From positions 18,101,501 through 18,165,500 of the forward strand of contig NC_135789.1 of NCBI RefSeq assembly GCF_051106095.1: 64,000 bases of DNA, in the 5' to 3' direction. The position numbers were made by a program, and so were the translations under genes. The notes under the pieces are model-generated. The model had not been told where the DNA came from, ran no database searches, and was given only the letters and a program-made list of their open reading frames with translations. This DNA is from Pogona vitticeps (Eukaryota; Chordata; Lepidosauria; Squamata; Agamidae). Below are positions 36,401 to 46,466 of the stretch, in pieces. Every line of letters starts with the position of its first letter. The stretch's first letter is position 1.

Positions 36401-39400
36401 CTAACAAGCATCAGTTCCGGGGAGGGATGGGGGAGACCAGTTGCGCCCACGCCATCCCCTACCTTCTCTGTTAGGTTGTAGATGACCCGCGTCAAGGCCT
36501 CGGTGATGATGCGAGTGTTGCGGGTCAAGATTTTGGGATCCACCTGCTCCCTGCAAAGCCAGAAAGAGGAAAGCAGCATCAGAAAACTGGACAGAGATTC
36601 TACAACACAACAGCATTGTGGCCCTCCACATGGCTTTGCCAGCTGCTAGGCTCCCCTTGATGCCCGCATCTAAAGGAAGAGGGCAATCAACCTCCTATCT
36701 TTATAAATGATTACATCTACGCTACCTAATGACATCATTTAAAAGTATTTTTAACATGCTTTTCCCCTTTAAAAGGACCCAGGACAGTTTACATAAGTAA
36801 AAAAAACCCAGTATTTAAAAGCTAACAATGATAAATACGCAAATATTTCAAAAGAATCAAACAAATATCACACTAAAAATGGTAAACAGACTCAACACCA
36901 TTAAAAAACCCCGTTCTGGCAGCCGGCCACTGAAGGCCAGCTTGCCTGAAGACAAAGGTCGCCTTTGCCTGCTGGAGGAAGGAGAGTGAAGACAGGGCCA
37001 GGATGGCCTCCAGTGGCAGGGAGTTCCAGAGTCCAAAGGAGCAGCCACCGAGAAGGCCCTCCTCTCCTAGGTCCCCACCAGACGCGCCTGTAAAGCTAGA
37101 CGGGCCTATGGCTCTATCTGGCAGACCTCTAGAATTTAATGATTGGGAATGTTCAAAATTCCCTGTGAAAGGGTTCTGACTGAACTACCCTGACCCGCTG
37201 TAAAGCCTTCTAGGTCTCTCCCTTACAAATTTAATGGTTTTATCAAGACAGTTTCCCCAAAGTGCCGAAAATGTAGTGCAAGGCAAACTCGGATGAAAAG
37301 AAGTGTGAAATGAAAAGGTTTCCCGTCAGAAGAGAAGGTCTGATCCTCACCCCTGAGACCAGCAGGCGGTGGAGGGAGCCAGCGAACCGCCCAAGACTAC
37401 AGGTGTCCTGTTCCAGTGCTCCTTTGTTTCTCGGCCCTTGCCCGGAAGCCAAAGGGACAAGTCCCCCCTCCCAGCCCGCTTGCTGCTCCCTCCGGGAATC
37501 TCAAGCCTGTATCTGCAGCCTCCTCACCCAGCGGCTGACCTCACGTCCATGATGCTGTTGCGCAGGGTGTCCCGGTGGCTCTCGAGGTGGGAGACGGTGA
37601 AGGACGGGAGGCGGCGGATGGCAAAGCGCTCGTGCTCCCATGCCAACATGTCTTCGGCCAGGTTGATTTTCTTGTGCACCATCGAGAACCTCACCTCGGG
37701 GAACTGGTTGGCCACCACCTGGGGGGCGGGCGAAGGGGGGGAAAGAATGAAGGGCAGGCCATCGATGGATCGCCAAGACACAAACACCCCATCCAGGGTG
37801 ACCGTTTCTACCCATCCGTCCAACAAAGGCTGCTTTTCAACCCTGTTAGTTTTGTAAAATCACCTGCCAAAATAAAACCATGCCTTGCAAAAAATATACA
37901 CATATATTTCAAAAAATCCTCCAAAACGTGAGGTAAAGGGAGGCCCACATCCTAAGGTCTTCTGCTTTAAAGAATATGCTGGTTACAGGTATACCCGGCT
38001 TATTTTTTCCAGAGAGAAGAGGAAAATATAATAACCTTAGAATAGCAGAGCTGGAAGGGACCCCTAAGGCTCATCCAGTTCAGCCCGTTAAGGAGGCCCA
38101 GTGGGGAATTCGAACTCCCAACCTCGGGCTTTGCGGCCAGAGAACGCAACCCTGGAGCTCTCCCACAGATACCACAGGGAGAGTGAGAAGCTGTCTCTGG
38201 GTGACACATAACGTGGTCTCCTGTTCAGGAACCCGGCGGCTTCTGCCATCGGTGCTATCTCGTCAAAGGCAGCGTGAACCCGATTCCCCTTGCTTACCAT
38301 CTCCAGCTCTTTCAGAAAAGCGTGCTGGAGGGTCCCTTCCTTGGGGGGCTTCGAAACGTGCAAGTGGAGACTGTTCCCTCTCCCCAGAGTGTCCAAACAC
38401 AGGACAAAAGCCACGTTGTCTTGAAGCAAACTGGAATCTAGAACAAGACACAATAAGGGACGATGGAATGACGATGGTCTTGGGCACAGGGAGGAGAGAA
38501 AACCCTCTTCTGCATATTTTTGCTTGTATGGCCAGAGTGAGGAAATTCGGGCCCCAAGGCTGAATCTGGCTATTTCCACACCCAGTTTCCAAATCCTGCC
38601 ATCATTGGGTGGCTTCGTAGTTTTAAGGATGGGATATTTCCTCATCCCTAAATGACTGAAAGGCTCCTCCTAGAATTTAGCAACTAGCAGCAAAAGGATC
38701 AAGCCAAAGTAGGCTGACATTGTGCCTTCAAACCTGCCCACCTAAAAACTTACCTGAAATGAAATCTGACCATTAGGCTGACAGAGAGTCTCCGCTCTTG
38801 TTATACAGCATGAAAACCCTGTGGGTTGTTAAAACTCTTGGGAGTTTTTACAACTTGCAGGCTACCTATAGTAGTTTTGGCTTGGGGGAGACCTTTCGGG
38901 GGCTGCAGTGACTGTCAATCTGTCCAGCAATAACCAATCATTCCCTCCTGCCTCTAATTCAAAGGAAGTCCCGCCTCTCTCCTTTTGGGTGTTTCTCCCT
39001 TCTGCTGGAGGCACTGTGTTGTGGCCTGTTGCTGCAAGCAGCCGTGCTTTGTCAGTCCACAGTTTTGATCTGTTCAAAACTGTAAGTTAAAAAAAATGGC
39101 TCTCATTCTTTTCTGTTTCTAATGTCTCAAAAGGAGTGGCTTAGACTGTAAGTGCCAGGTGATGAGAAAAGGAGGTGGACTAATCTGGGGAATTCTGCTG
39201 TAAATCCCTGCAACAAGAGGAATTTTGCCAGAAATTCAAAACGCTGCAACAAAAACAAGGACTAATCAAAAGACTCAGTAAGTAATGACCTATCTATCCC
39301 CCTCCCCGCCTGCATTCCCAGCAAATGTACAAGGGAAATGCCATCTGGCTATCACACCTGTGTGATCCAGGTTGTCCTCCAGCCACCTCTTGGTCCCTTG

Positions 39401-41415
39401 ATAGTTAAATTTGCCACCTCCGGATGCAAAAAACAGCAGATTGTACCTGAATTATTGGAATGCAGGAGAAGAGAAAAAGACGGACCCATTTAGACCGGCG
39501 AAGGCACAACTCATTTTCAAGAAGAGACTTCCGTAACATGTGGAAATGCCCACCCACTCCCAGCCACAGCCTTCTCACCCGGCGTGGGTCCGTTTGTAGG
39601 TGTAAAGGCGTGAGAACAACCGGGCCAGTTCCAGGAGCACAGCCACCCCGCTGGCATTGGAGTCAGCTCCGTGGGAAAGCCACTAGGCAGGAAGGACGGA
39701 AGGAAAGCCCAACATTAGGAGAGATGTTACTTTTGGGTAGCTTTCACGATCCACCCAACACAAAATCCTTGCGCAGACAAAGGCACTTCTGTGAGCTTAG
39801 AAACCAAGGAAAACATGCTGCCAAAGGTCCAAAATTTGCTTTCAAACCAGTAACCACCTCACAAGGACCTAACAGAGTCGGCTCTGCTCCTCGAAAGGCT
39901 GAGACAAAGGAAAAAGGAAAGTCCAGGGACGGAAACCAAAAAATAAAACAAGCTGTGCAGACTGAAGCCTGTCCATTCAAGCCCGTTCCCCCCACGCATT
40001 ACACCAGGGACGGGCAAAGTCTGCCTCCACGACCCAGAGACAGTTGAATCACAACTCCCACCAGCCCAAGAGAGGATCGGAAATGGTAGAGAAAGCTGGG
40101 CGTGGCAGCCCAAAAACATCTGGATGGCCCCAATTCACACACCAGGCTACCGGAAGCAGATGATAGCCCCGGAAACCAAATCATAATCAAAAAACAAAAT
40201 TCCAAGTCGTTCCAGCCAAGTGAGCCAGAAACCAACATGCCGGAACATGGCAGGCTTGACGACCCATACGAACTTACCGGGGCGACTCCGAAAGAATCGT
40301 AGTGAGCAACTATGACGATAGTCGGGAGGTCTTCTCCTCCGAGGCCCGTCAGACGCCCCTAGCAAGGAGAACAACGGTGGGAATGAAGGCCAATACCTTT
40401 TCCCTTTTTTCATAACAACCATCATCTGCCACCAAGTCAATTCTGACTTATGGCGACCCTCTTCAAGGTTTTCTAGGTAAAGAAGTGGTTTCCCTTCAGT
40501 TCTTTTGGGAGGGTGCAGCTTTTGCCCAAGGCCACCCAGGCTGGCTTTCTTCCCCCAAGAGGCACCCAGTGGGGGAATCGAACTCACAGCCTCCGGCTCC
40601 GCAGCCAGAGACCTCGACCCCCTGAGCTCTCCAGCCAGCTTTGTGATTGCAAACTCTGCAGGAAAGCAGTAGGTCTGCGGAGGAAAATCCTCCAAAACTC
40701 ACCTCCACGCTGGTGATGGGCCAGTCGCTGACGGCTTTGCTCTGGGCTCCGCTGGTCACCAACTGGAAGCCGTTGGCAGTTGCCGTGTGCAACAGAACTG
40801 GAAAGGACACAAGCAGGTGCCCTGATGAAGGTGTGCAAGTCGTTAAAGAGGCTTCAGTCCCACCCTGCCCAAACATGAACACTGGATCACTTGTAATGGA
40901 AACAGCTGATAAAAGAGCCGGCAGTCGTTGTTATTCCTTCAGCTTAATTATTTTGCCTGTTAAAACCAACTTCAAGCAAGGGGTTGACCAGAACAGAGAT
41001 GAACAAATGGGTCTTGGATCAAAACGACCCTGAAGCGTTTCTGGAGGCAAAAATGTTGAAAATAAAGCTGTCTTTCTTTCAGTACATCGTGAGAAGGCAG
41101 GATTCTCTGAAAAAAGTGGAAGCGAGCAGGAAAAGAGGAAAGCCTAATACGAGATGGACTGACCTCCTAAAGGAAACCACAACTTTTGACTTTGCAAGAG
41201 CTGAGAAGGACTGTTGACGACAGGGTATTTTGGAAATCGCTCTTTCCTAGATTCGCCATAAGGAGAAGGTGACTTGATGGCATGTAACAACAGAAAGATT
41301 TAACATCTCCCTTGCTTTTTTTGGGGGGGGGGCTTCCACTGAATGTTCTGATCTTTCTATCTTTCTATCTTTCTATCTATCTTTCTATCTTTCTATCTTT
41401 CTATCTTTCTATCTT

Positions 41416-41489
<74 letters not shown>

Positions 41490-43030
41490 CCTTTAAAAAC
41501 AAAGAGAAGCTTATAAACACTCAAGTGATAAGTAAAGAACTGTTGGCCTTGGGGAGAAATGAGAATGAGAAGCACTGCAAAATGGTGGAATTTTTGCTGC
41601 CAACGTGCAAGAGCTAAAGTCTGTGATAAAGAAGAGGTGAATATTAAGCAATCCCTTGCTTGCAACGCTAGGCTTTGATCTTGCCGGTTTGAAGGCCACC
41701 ATGCAAGGGTTCATTTGCATAGATTACTACCAAACTTTCAAGTCCGTCTCACTCTAAAAAACAAGTTTTATTTGAGCCTTTGTATTATGCACTTTGGACA
41801 AAGGTTTTTTTATCCCGGGTGGTGCCTAATCTTTCTTCCCCTAAGATAACGCAAGAAGGCAGCTGGGCAAGGCTGCCATTGTGCAACATTTAAAGGGGAA
41901 AAAAAATCCGATATGTGAGTTTACTAAACAACGCTTTTTTTAAAAAAGTAACCAAAATGATGCCACAAAATATCCATTATTCATCTTAAAAATAATTTCA
42001 CCAGTGTTTATATTAAATATATCCTGTTAGTCTTTACGATGCTCTAATACATTCTTGTTTTGTAAACACAAAGAGCAAAGGAAGTCCACCAAGCAGGAAA
42101 CAGTAAAATGAGGAGCCGCTGAACCAGTAAAACCAGGAGAACAGAGACTTAAAATCCTTGCAAAGCATTTTAACAGGTCTAGGGAGGGACACAAGAAACG
42201 GTTTTATGCTAGATTGGATGACTCATTGCTTTACCCTGGGGTACTGTCTATTTGAGCAGCAGGTTGACAGGATTTTAGAGTGCAATCCTACAAATCTACT
42301 CCAGAGAAAATCCCAGGGAGTTTAGTGATGCTCATTTGCAGGTAAGCCAGTCTAAGACTGCTGATTCAGGCAAAGAGGAGTCTGCTATGCTTCCTGGCTG
42401 CCAGGAATTGGCTGGGACCTGAACTCCATACCATGTCAGCTATGCCCTATTCACTCAGGGAATCGCAGGATAAGGGAGTTGGAAGGGGCCTCTAAAGCCA
42501 CCGAGTCCAACTGTCTGCTGAAGGCAGGAATCCAAATCAAAGCACATCTGGGTTGTCCAGTTTTCTCTTGAAGGCCTCCAGGTCATGGGTTCTGTTGTTG
42601 TACTGCTCTAACAGTTAGGAAGTTTTTCCTGATATTCAGATGAAATCTGGCTTCCTGTCGCTTGAGCCCGTTATGATGTGTCCTGAACTCTGGGATGATC
42701 AAGGACAGATCCTGACCCTCCTCTGTAGGATTTCCTTTCAAGGATTTGAAAAGCATTCTCCTGTCTCCCCTCCACCTTCTTTTCTCAAGACTAAACATGT
42801 TTGGTTCTTTCAGTCTTTCCTCCCAGGGCTTGGTTTCCAGTCCCCTGATCCTCCTGGTTGCCCTCCTTTGAACTTGTTCCAATTTCTCAACATCCTTCTT
42901 GAAGTGTGGTGTCCAGAATTGGACACAGGATTCAAGAGGAGGCCTAACCAGTGCTGAATAAGTTCCTCATGCGATGTAAAAATTATACTTTTGTTAATGC
43001 ATCCTAAAATCACATTTCTTTCTTTCTTTT

Positions 43031-43062
<32 letters not shown>

Positions 43063-43071
43063 TTTCTTTCG

Positions 43072-43102
<31 letters not shown>

Positions 43103-46100
43103 CAGCCACATCATCTTATTTATATCCCTCCTTTCTCCCATAATCAGGACCCAAAAGAGATCAACACCACAACTAAAAACTGTTTGGACAACAGGTCCCT
43201 CCCCCCCAAAAAATGAAGTGTTGTCGCTGAGTCCCTCGGAGCCCCGGAATAAAAAGGTCTGAGGGACGGGAAGATGGCACTGACATGAGATCCCTGATGT
43301 TTCAGAAGAGGCTTACCTTCGGCAGCTGAGGCTGAGCCCTGCGAGGCAGAAGCTGCCTGCGTTTGTTCATAGATGGAAAGCAGCTCGTCGTCCTCCTTGG
43401 CGAAATAAACCGGGACGATCGTCTCCATCGCAAGCATCTCCGGCTCTATCTCCATGAATTGCTGAGGAGGGGGGACAAGAGAGAAAACTGAACGAGGAAG
43501 CTTGCGGAGATGAACACAGCCGGCAGGCGCTTTGGGCCTGGCGGAGGTTTTGAATGACAAGACCCGTAGCCACCAGATATATACTAAGGAGGAGCTGGAC
43601 ATCCAAAATACCCGGAGGGCAAAAGGCTCCCCCACCCCCATTTACAGAGTAACCATATTTTTCCTCCCACATTAAACTTTGGCCCTGCAGTATCTCTGTG
43701 TGGTGCTTCCAGCTGGGTGAGGCACACACACAGGGTTGCCTTCTACTAAGTTAAATCTATGGCTCATTTTAGTACAAAGCTCCTTACTTTTTTTTTTCTT
43801 TTTGATCCACTGCTTGAAAATGGCTTTGGGCTCCAACTCTCAGAAGCTAGAAGCACTTTTCAAAATTTCATTCGACACCTCTCTGAAGGAATGATTTCAT
43901 CCTCCATATTTCATCTAAACTGAAATTAGACGCACACGCACAAAATCTCGCATGCTGGGAGGACACTTACTCGGATGACATCCTGGGGCACTGAAGACAT
44001 GCTCTGAGGCAGGATGATGACCACAGCGCCGGCGGACTGACGAAGCGCCTTCTGGTACTGTTCGTAGGAGAAGTCTACAAGCCGCATCATGACACAGCGG
44101 CGGCTCAGCACGTCCGCCTCTACTGTGCGCGCCTCCGTGTTTAACACAGCATTCCGGGTGCCTGCGGAGAGCAGAAGGATGACGAGGACCCTAGCTGGCC
44201 ACCTTGTGCAGGACTAAATTGACCCACCACCTTCCACAGGACAATACTGTATAATTTTCACCGTTTGGGGATCTGTTCTGGTTTCCTCTAGGACCCAGGG
44301 ATCAAAAAGACACACACTTAAGGACGAAGGATATGATCTGTTTGCTAGCTTTTCAGAAGAGGTACCACTTCATAGCTTATATTTAATGGGCCTCATTCTG
44401 TGACTGATTGCTGGAAGGTAGATGCAAAGTCTGTTTCCTGGGATGTGGATCTGAATTTAAGGTTTCTCATAATGACTAGCATTTAAAAGGCTCCTGAGCC
44501 CAGGAATGTTTTGAGTACCAGAAGGGAGCAATATTTGCAGCCCTTCCACCTACACACATAATTTCTCCTGAAGGCAAATTCTTAACTTATTTCAGCAACA
44601 AAATAGAGGACCTGATTTCCTCCCTCCTCAAAATTAAAAATGCAGTATCGACAATTACAGCTGTCCACTGAAACAAATTCCAAAAAGGGAGCTCTCGTGC
44701 ACTCCTCTTAGGAATTTTTAGGCCACAATTCTCCTAGGTTACCCCTTCAACAATCCTGCCCAAGGAACAGAAAAGAACAAGAAGCAAAATAAATCATTGG
44801 CTTTATGTATGACTCCAGGCTGCACCCGGGTTTCGAAAAGAGAACCAAGTTGGAGAACTCCTTTGCTCTGAAGCTTGGAGAGCAGCTGACCGTCTGCGCC
44901 AGAAGCATTCACGACAAATCTGAGTTCAAAGTGCTTTGCTCAGCAATCCGTCCCCCAAAGGAGGCAATCACCCTCAAATCCAAATCCAAAGGGGTAGTTT
45001 GTGGTAGGGGACTAAGTCCTGTTGTTCTAAATTGCACGTTTTATAGTATATTGCATTTTATTGGATTGAATTCACAACTATAAATTGCCCAGAGGGTGCA
45101 ACTATACATTTGACCAGGAAACAAGCTAGCTAAATAAACAAATATATATATAGTGACACTCTCTGGGTGGTTTACAAGTGTGAATTCAATCCAATAAAAC
45201 ACAATGTATTATACTGGCAAAATGTTTTTTTCCCCATTTCCCCCTCCTTTAAGAGACATAGTTTAGAGGAATAGTACGGTGCAATGACTGGAACCTGCCT
45301 CTGATCCTCTCAGCCTGGGCTATCTCACTGGGCTGTTGCAGCCACCAAGAAGGATTACATAACTTCAAAGAGGGCAAGGGGTTTTCTGTGATTGCAGCCT
45401 CTCCATCTCTCCCCAACTATTCGCTGCCTGGCCTACCTCAGAGGGCTCGTGTTGTGACTGCAAGAAAGGACTGAATTGCTGAACAGCTCAGGGGTCGAGG
45501 CATCTGGCTGTGGAGCCAAAGGTTGGGAGTTCCAGCTCCTCCCCACCCCCACCGGGCCTCCTTGACAAGGGCTGGACTAGATGATCCACAGGATCTCTTC
45601 CAGCTCTGCAGTTCTAAGATAATGATGATGTCACTTCAAAGAAAAGGCAGGGACTGGAGAGCCAGGAAGAGGAGGCAGGATCACAGCCTGTCCCCTCTCC
45701 ACTTTAAAAAAACTTTTCAGTCATGGGCTTCTTAAATATAAAAAGACCATTATTTAAAAGCAAAAAAACCCAAAGTCTCCACATGCTTTAAAACAAGGAA
45801 CAGAATTAAAGAAGTACTATATTAAGGATGGGATTCTATTAAAAATGGTCCATGAAATCAATGCACTTCTGTGGTGATGATTAGAGAGCCCTCAACTCAA
45901 TCACTCACACGCAACCCCCTTTCTCTCTTTTTCTCATGCTCTGCCTGGCCTACCTCGCAGGGAGGTTGGTTTCTGTTGGGGGCGGAAACACACACAACCA
46001 GGCCAGAGAAAAGGCCGCCACAAGTAATAATAGCAATAGCGTTATAAATACAATAGTAATGATGATGATGATAATAATAACAACAGTAGTAATAATGATG

Positions 46101-46466
46101 AGGATAATAATAAACAGTCTTCCTGATGAAGAGGGGAAAGAGGCCAACCCGGTGTCTGTGTATGTGTGTGTGTGAGAGAGTTGTGGTTGTGTGTGAGAGA
46201 GTTGTGGTGTGTGTGTTTGTGTCTCTTTCTCCTTCCCCCCCCCCCCCGAGGGACGGACGGACGGACGGGAGGGACTGACCGTAGGCCTGCCCGCCCAGCT
46301 CGTACTGCTGCATGCGGTAGACGGTGAACTCGTGGGCGGCCGAGGCGGGCGGCGGCCCCAGCAGGAGCAAGAGGACGGCCGGCAGGACCAGCAGGAAGCT
46401 CAGCGGCAGGCAGGAGGCTTTCAGCAGCACCGAGCCCAGCACTTCCTCGCCGGCCTCCTCCAGCAT
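27383..46466 (-). CDS. NCLN: NCLN, nicalin, ER membrane protein of the nicalin-TMEM147-NOMO complex
   Basis: Nicalin is a nicastrin-related ER membrane protein that forms the BOS complex with NOMO and TMEM147 at the Sec61 translocon and assists multipass protein biogenesis. Fifteen coding exons keep frame with GT/AG borders: 46280-46466, 43971-44161, 43317-43461, 40703-40797, 40278-40358, 39579-39682, 39358-39446, 38298-38437, 37540-37718, 36463-36550, 36266-36304, 35975-36138, 35488-35541, 34727-34805 and 27383-27442. They sum to 1695 nt, 564 codons plus TGA; human nicalin has 563. It has an N-terminal signal/anchor segment, a lumenal aminopeptidase-like domain ([26 protein letters not shown]) and one C-terminal membrane helix with a short basic tail. 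The last intron is 7.3 kb because of repeat insertions. The promoter is a CpG island with TCTCGCGAGA motifs. Confidence 0.95.
27610..28145 (-). mobile_element. CR1 LINE 3' fragment in NCLN intron 14
   Basis: The plus strand shows the reverse complement of a CR1 3' end. Typical phrases are the run after CATCACAGAATAATGG with GTCCAACCCC, then TCTAACAGTTAAGAAG with TTTTTCCTGA, then CTTTGAACCTGCTCCAG. It is heavily 5'-truncated and only remnants of the C-terminal ORF2 frame remain. Confidence 0.8.
28761..29292 (+). repeat. 5' LTR of the Gmr1-like element
   Basis: Direct repeat of 33871-34402, beginning TGTTACATAC and ending TTTGTCACA. It holds a TATA-like CTGTATAAATA near 28860 and an AATAAA near 29170, plausible promoter and poly(A) signals. 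Confidence 0.95.
29732..33598 (+). CDS. gag-pol frame of the Gmr1-like element (fossil, not whole)
   Basis: Long frame of 1288 codons beginning with an ATG. Parts in order: a gag N-terminus with a Glu/Arg-rich coiled coil, a retroviral-type gag fold, a CCHC zinc knuckle ([14 protein letters not shown]), a protease-like stretch, integrase-derived sequence, a Ty3/gypsy reverse transcriptase ([10 protein letters not shown], active site YIDD), and RNase H ([15 protein letters not shown], ending near [10 protein letters not shown]). Integrase ahead of RT is the hallmark of the Gmr1 group. It is part of a mobile element, not a host gene. Confidence 0.88.
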   Translation: MPLTRSQMAEMSEVKDPQIDQGSEDEFGSVQGDSTGEQNPELKKLLIAQQHELRMRQFEMEEREREEREREKQRQFELERERLEREERLEREKIALEKERMAYELRKLEMMNQNNNNNRDSEGGQLSKADLKKFPVYHKGDCPEVFFSLVERAFVDFSVRETEKMTIMRSLISGSLAEVYAEMPEELMKDFAEFKKLVFARHGINAEQLRQRFRSLTKKPEQTFTQVGAQLVRLLEKWLSQEGTETYEQLKDLIALEQFYSVLQGELKFQVRERKPKSVAAAAEIADFISQIRKPLGEGKSVGKPKETYSKYSQGPGKSQQGGGAHGEGKPSDMKPRPQILEGKPKQDERESKYTRKCYFCQGKGHLISECEKLKQLKGMVPQESSGTKPKAVFCVQKEQGSVSLREPVAMATQSGTATSADQAEENGPLVEVKRCLLVKTDSQLFETAGVDVGILDRQYRGLRDTCSQVTLCHPDIIPREFIIPNESMKVAGIEGQVISLPVAEVPVHFQGWRGDWRLAISSTLPAAVLVGNDLAEHVKRVLVITRSQATTGTVQGGNDEPETEAEGSSEAVVETLTTDSRFGQEQKADATLQKCFEQVTDAQLTPETPVRFLEKKGILYRETLRNISKGGDGIRSQLVVPEKYRPMILQRGHSDMFAAHLGVKGPLDWIKQIWEQITQDDPQDVVTYIDTLMNDLKRNLELAAENLQAQKVRQKTWYDHKARERHFDPGEEVLWLRPCRENKLQLKWAGPYRVISKMSDLNYLIEQEENQARRVVHVNALKPYYRGEQRVLFAIKAAESEEAELPFWEGRGEVKYNPEEVKISPALTQDQQQELKMLLSKYQQVFSNKPGIVKGVMHRIHTGDAPPQAVSPYRVTGPYRDKVRKELDEMLRENIIVPSSSPWSSPIVLVDKPDGSIRFCVDYRKLNRVTTPDAYPMPRLDNLIETIGGCRFISSLDLVKGYWQLRIDPRDQEKTAFCSPFGLYEFRVLSFGLRNAPATFQRLMDQTLAGLSDFTVAYIDDIGIFSNTWEDHLIHLELVLQRLSAAGLTVKASKCQLGSPEIKYLGHMVGGGMIKPLEAKIEAVRDWPRPNTKKKVKSFLGLVGYYRKFIPRFSEIAAPLTDLTRKTADDRIPWTSDCEAAFQRLKEALINYPVLRAPDFDREFIIYTDASNSGVGAVLCQEDENGDQHPVSYLSRKLQKGERHLATVEKECLAIVYAIQKAKPYIWGRHFILCTDHSPLQWLKTMKTHNSKLMRWALNLQDYDFEVKVVRGSVNCVADALSRRPEE
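33871..34402 (+). repeat. 3' LTR of the Gmr1-like element
   Basis: Same 532-bp sequence as the 5' LTR, with no difference found on line-by-line reading. It is preceded by the polypurine tract AGAGGGGAGG and followed by the target duplication CTTGC. Confidence 0.95.
34727..34805 (-). CDS. NCLN: NCLN coding exon 14
   Basis: Encodes [20 protein letters not shown] then AYVAVQ, the C-terminal membrane helix. GCTTTAG acceptor, GTGAGT donor; leaves in phase 0. Confidence 0.93.
35078..35400 (+). mobile_element. tRNA-derived squamate SINE (GCCTTGTGGCACAGCGGTTA head)
   Basis: A-box-like GTGGCACAGCGGTTAGA, CAGTACTGCAGCCCAGAC, then CCAAGGTTGACTCAATCTTC, CTTCTGAGG and TAAACTGGGTACC; ends with TAAACCACCCAGAGTGTGC. 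A different family from the GTTGGGAGTTC SINEs. Confidence 0.75.
35488..35541 (-). CDS. NCLN: NCLN coding exon 13 (54 bp)
   Basis: Encodes [23 protein letters not shown] acceptor, GTAAGT donor; enters and leaves in phase 2. Confidence 0.92.
35975..36138 (-). CDS. NCLN: NCLN coding exon 12
   Basis: Encodes [20 protein letters not shown] to [20 protein letters not shown] acceptor, GTAAGA donor; leaves in phase 2. Confidence 0.93.
36266..36304 (-). CDS. NCLN: NCLN coding exon 11 (39 bp)
   Basis: Thirteen codons, [13 protein letters not shown], corresponding to human GTPPDMPVFTEQM. TTGTTAG acceptor, GTAAAC donor, phase 0 at both ends. Found by reading between its neighbours. Confidence 0.91.
36463..36550 (-). 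CDS. NCLN: NCLN coding exon 10
   Basis: Encodes [20 protein letters not shown] then [15 protein letters not shown] acceptor, GTAGGG donor; leaves in phase 0. Confidence 0.94.
36730..37100 (-). mobile_element. L2-like LINE 3' UTR piece in NCLN intron 9
   Basis: GGGAGTTCCAGAGTCC and AGCAGCCACCGAGAAGGCCC resemble the equivalent GTTCCAGAGACGAGGAGCCA and CCGCCGAGAAGGCCCG of the LINE at 11515-12203, in the same orientation. Confidence 0.6.
37540..37718 (-). CDS. NCLN: NCLN coding exon 9
   Basis: Encodes [20 protein letters not shown] to [17 protein letters not shown]. The CCCCAG acceptor follows a C-rich tract; the donor is GTCAGC; leaves in phase 2. Confidence 0.93.
38037..38175 (-). mobile_element. 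tRNA-headed SINE with CR1-like tail
   Basis: Plus-strand words AGAATAGCAGAGCTGGAAGG, TTCGAACTCCCAACCTCGGG, CTGGAGCTCTCCCACAG. Confidence 0.7.
38298..38437 (-). CDS. NCLN: NCLN coding exon 8
   Basis: Encodes [20 protein letters not shown] then [20 protein letters not shown] and LKELEM. TTCTAG acceptor, GTAAGC donor; leaves in phase 0. Confidence 0.94.
39358..39446 (-). CDS. NCLN: NCLN coding exon 7
   Basis: Encodes [20 protein letters not shown] then WLEDNLDHT, nearly identical to mammalian nicalin. TTCAG acceptor, GTGTGA donor, leaves in phase 1. Confidence 0.93.
39579..39682 (-). CDS. NCLN: NCLN coding exon 6
   Basis: Encodes [20 protein letters not shown] then [19 protein letters not shown] acceptor, GTGAGA donor, leaves in phase 2. 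GADSNxSG is the family's metal-site-like motif region. Confidence 0.93.
40278..40358 (-). CDS. NCLN: NCLN coding exon 5
   Basis: Encodes [20 protein letters not shown] then DSFGVAP, the start of the peptidase-like fold. TTGCTAG acceptor, GTAAGT donor, phase 0 at both ends. Confidence 0.93.
40410..40640 (-). mobile_element. tRNA-headed SINE with Bov-B-like tail
   Basis: Plus-strand words AAGTCAATTCTGACTTATGG, CGACCCTCTTCAAGGTTTTC, CCCAAGGCCACCCAGGCTGG and CCTGAGCTCTCCAGCCAGC. Fills most of NCLN intron 4. Confidence 0.75.
40703..40797 (-). CDS. NCLN: NCLN coding exon 4
   Basis: Encodes [20 protein letters not shown] then [18 protein letters not shown] acceptor, GTGAGT donor; leaves in phase 0. 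Confidence 0.93.
40985..41300 (+). mobile_element. Bov-B-like LINE 3' remnant in NCLN intron 3
   Basis: Broken frame with [20 protein letters not shown] and [20 protein letters not shown], related to LQYFGHLMRREDSLEKTLML of the better copy at 46925. Tail ATTCGCCATAAGGAGAAGGT then GACTTGATGGCATG. Confidence 0.65.
41351..41489. repeat. TTTCTATC / TATC satellite
   Basis: Alternating CTTT and CTAT units grading into pure CTAT, in NCLN intron 3. Confidence 0.93.
42455..42975 (-). mobile_element. CR1 LINE 3' fragment in NCLN intron 3
   Basis: The minus-strand frame shows [20 protein letters not shown] and [20 protein letters not shown], the end of CR1 ORF2, followed by the CR1 3' UTR. More complete than the copy at 27610. 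Ends in GGATTGCAGG-like 3' words; inactive. Confidence 0.85.
43017..43110. repeat. TTTC / TCTC low-complexity tract
   Basis: CTTT repeat with a CTCT stretch next to the CR1 copy. Confidence 0.9.
43317..43461 (-). CDS. NCLN: NCLN coding exon 3
   Basis: Encodes [20 protein letters not shown] to [16 protein letters not shown]. Acceptor after a CCTCCTCAG tract, donor GTAAGC; leaves in phase 1. Confidence 0.94.
43971..44161 (-). CDS. NCLN: NCLN coding exon 2
   Basis: Encodes [20 protein letters not shown], then [20 protein letters not shown] to PQDVIR. CCGCAG acceptor, GTAAGT donor; leaves in phase 0. Confidence 0.94.
45478..45635 (+). mobile_element. tRNA-headed SINE with CR1-like tail
   Basis: GCTGAACAGCTCAGGGGTCG, GTGGAGCCAAAGGTTGGGAG, TTGACAAGGGCTGGACTAGA, TGATCC, CTTCCAGCTCTGCAGTTC. 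The clearest copy for comparing head and tail. Confidence 0.75.

Larger units (their letters stand above)
34806..46279. other. NCLN introns 1 to 13
   Basis: The introns hold SINEs (35078-35400, 38037-38175, 40410-40640, 45478-45635), LINE pieces (36730-37100, 40985-41300, 42455-42975), tetranucleotide repeats (41351-41489, 43017-43110) and a degenerate inverted repeat (about 35665-35795). Intron 3 is the largest here (40798-43316). The stretches 38640-39350, 41500-42450, 44200-45470 and 45640-46060 contain nothing I can name beyond short LINE-tail-like pieces near 45150-45230. Confidence 0.65.
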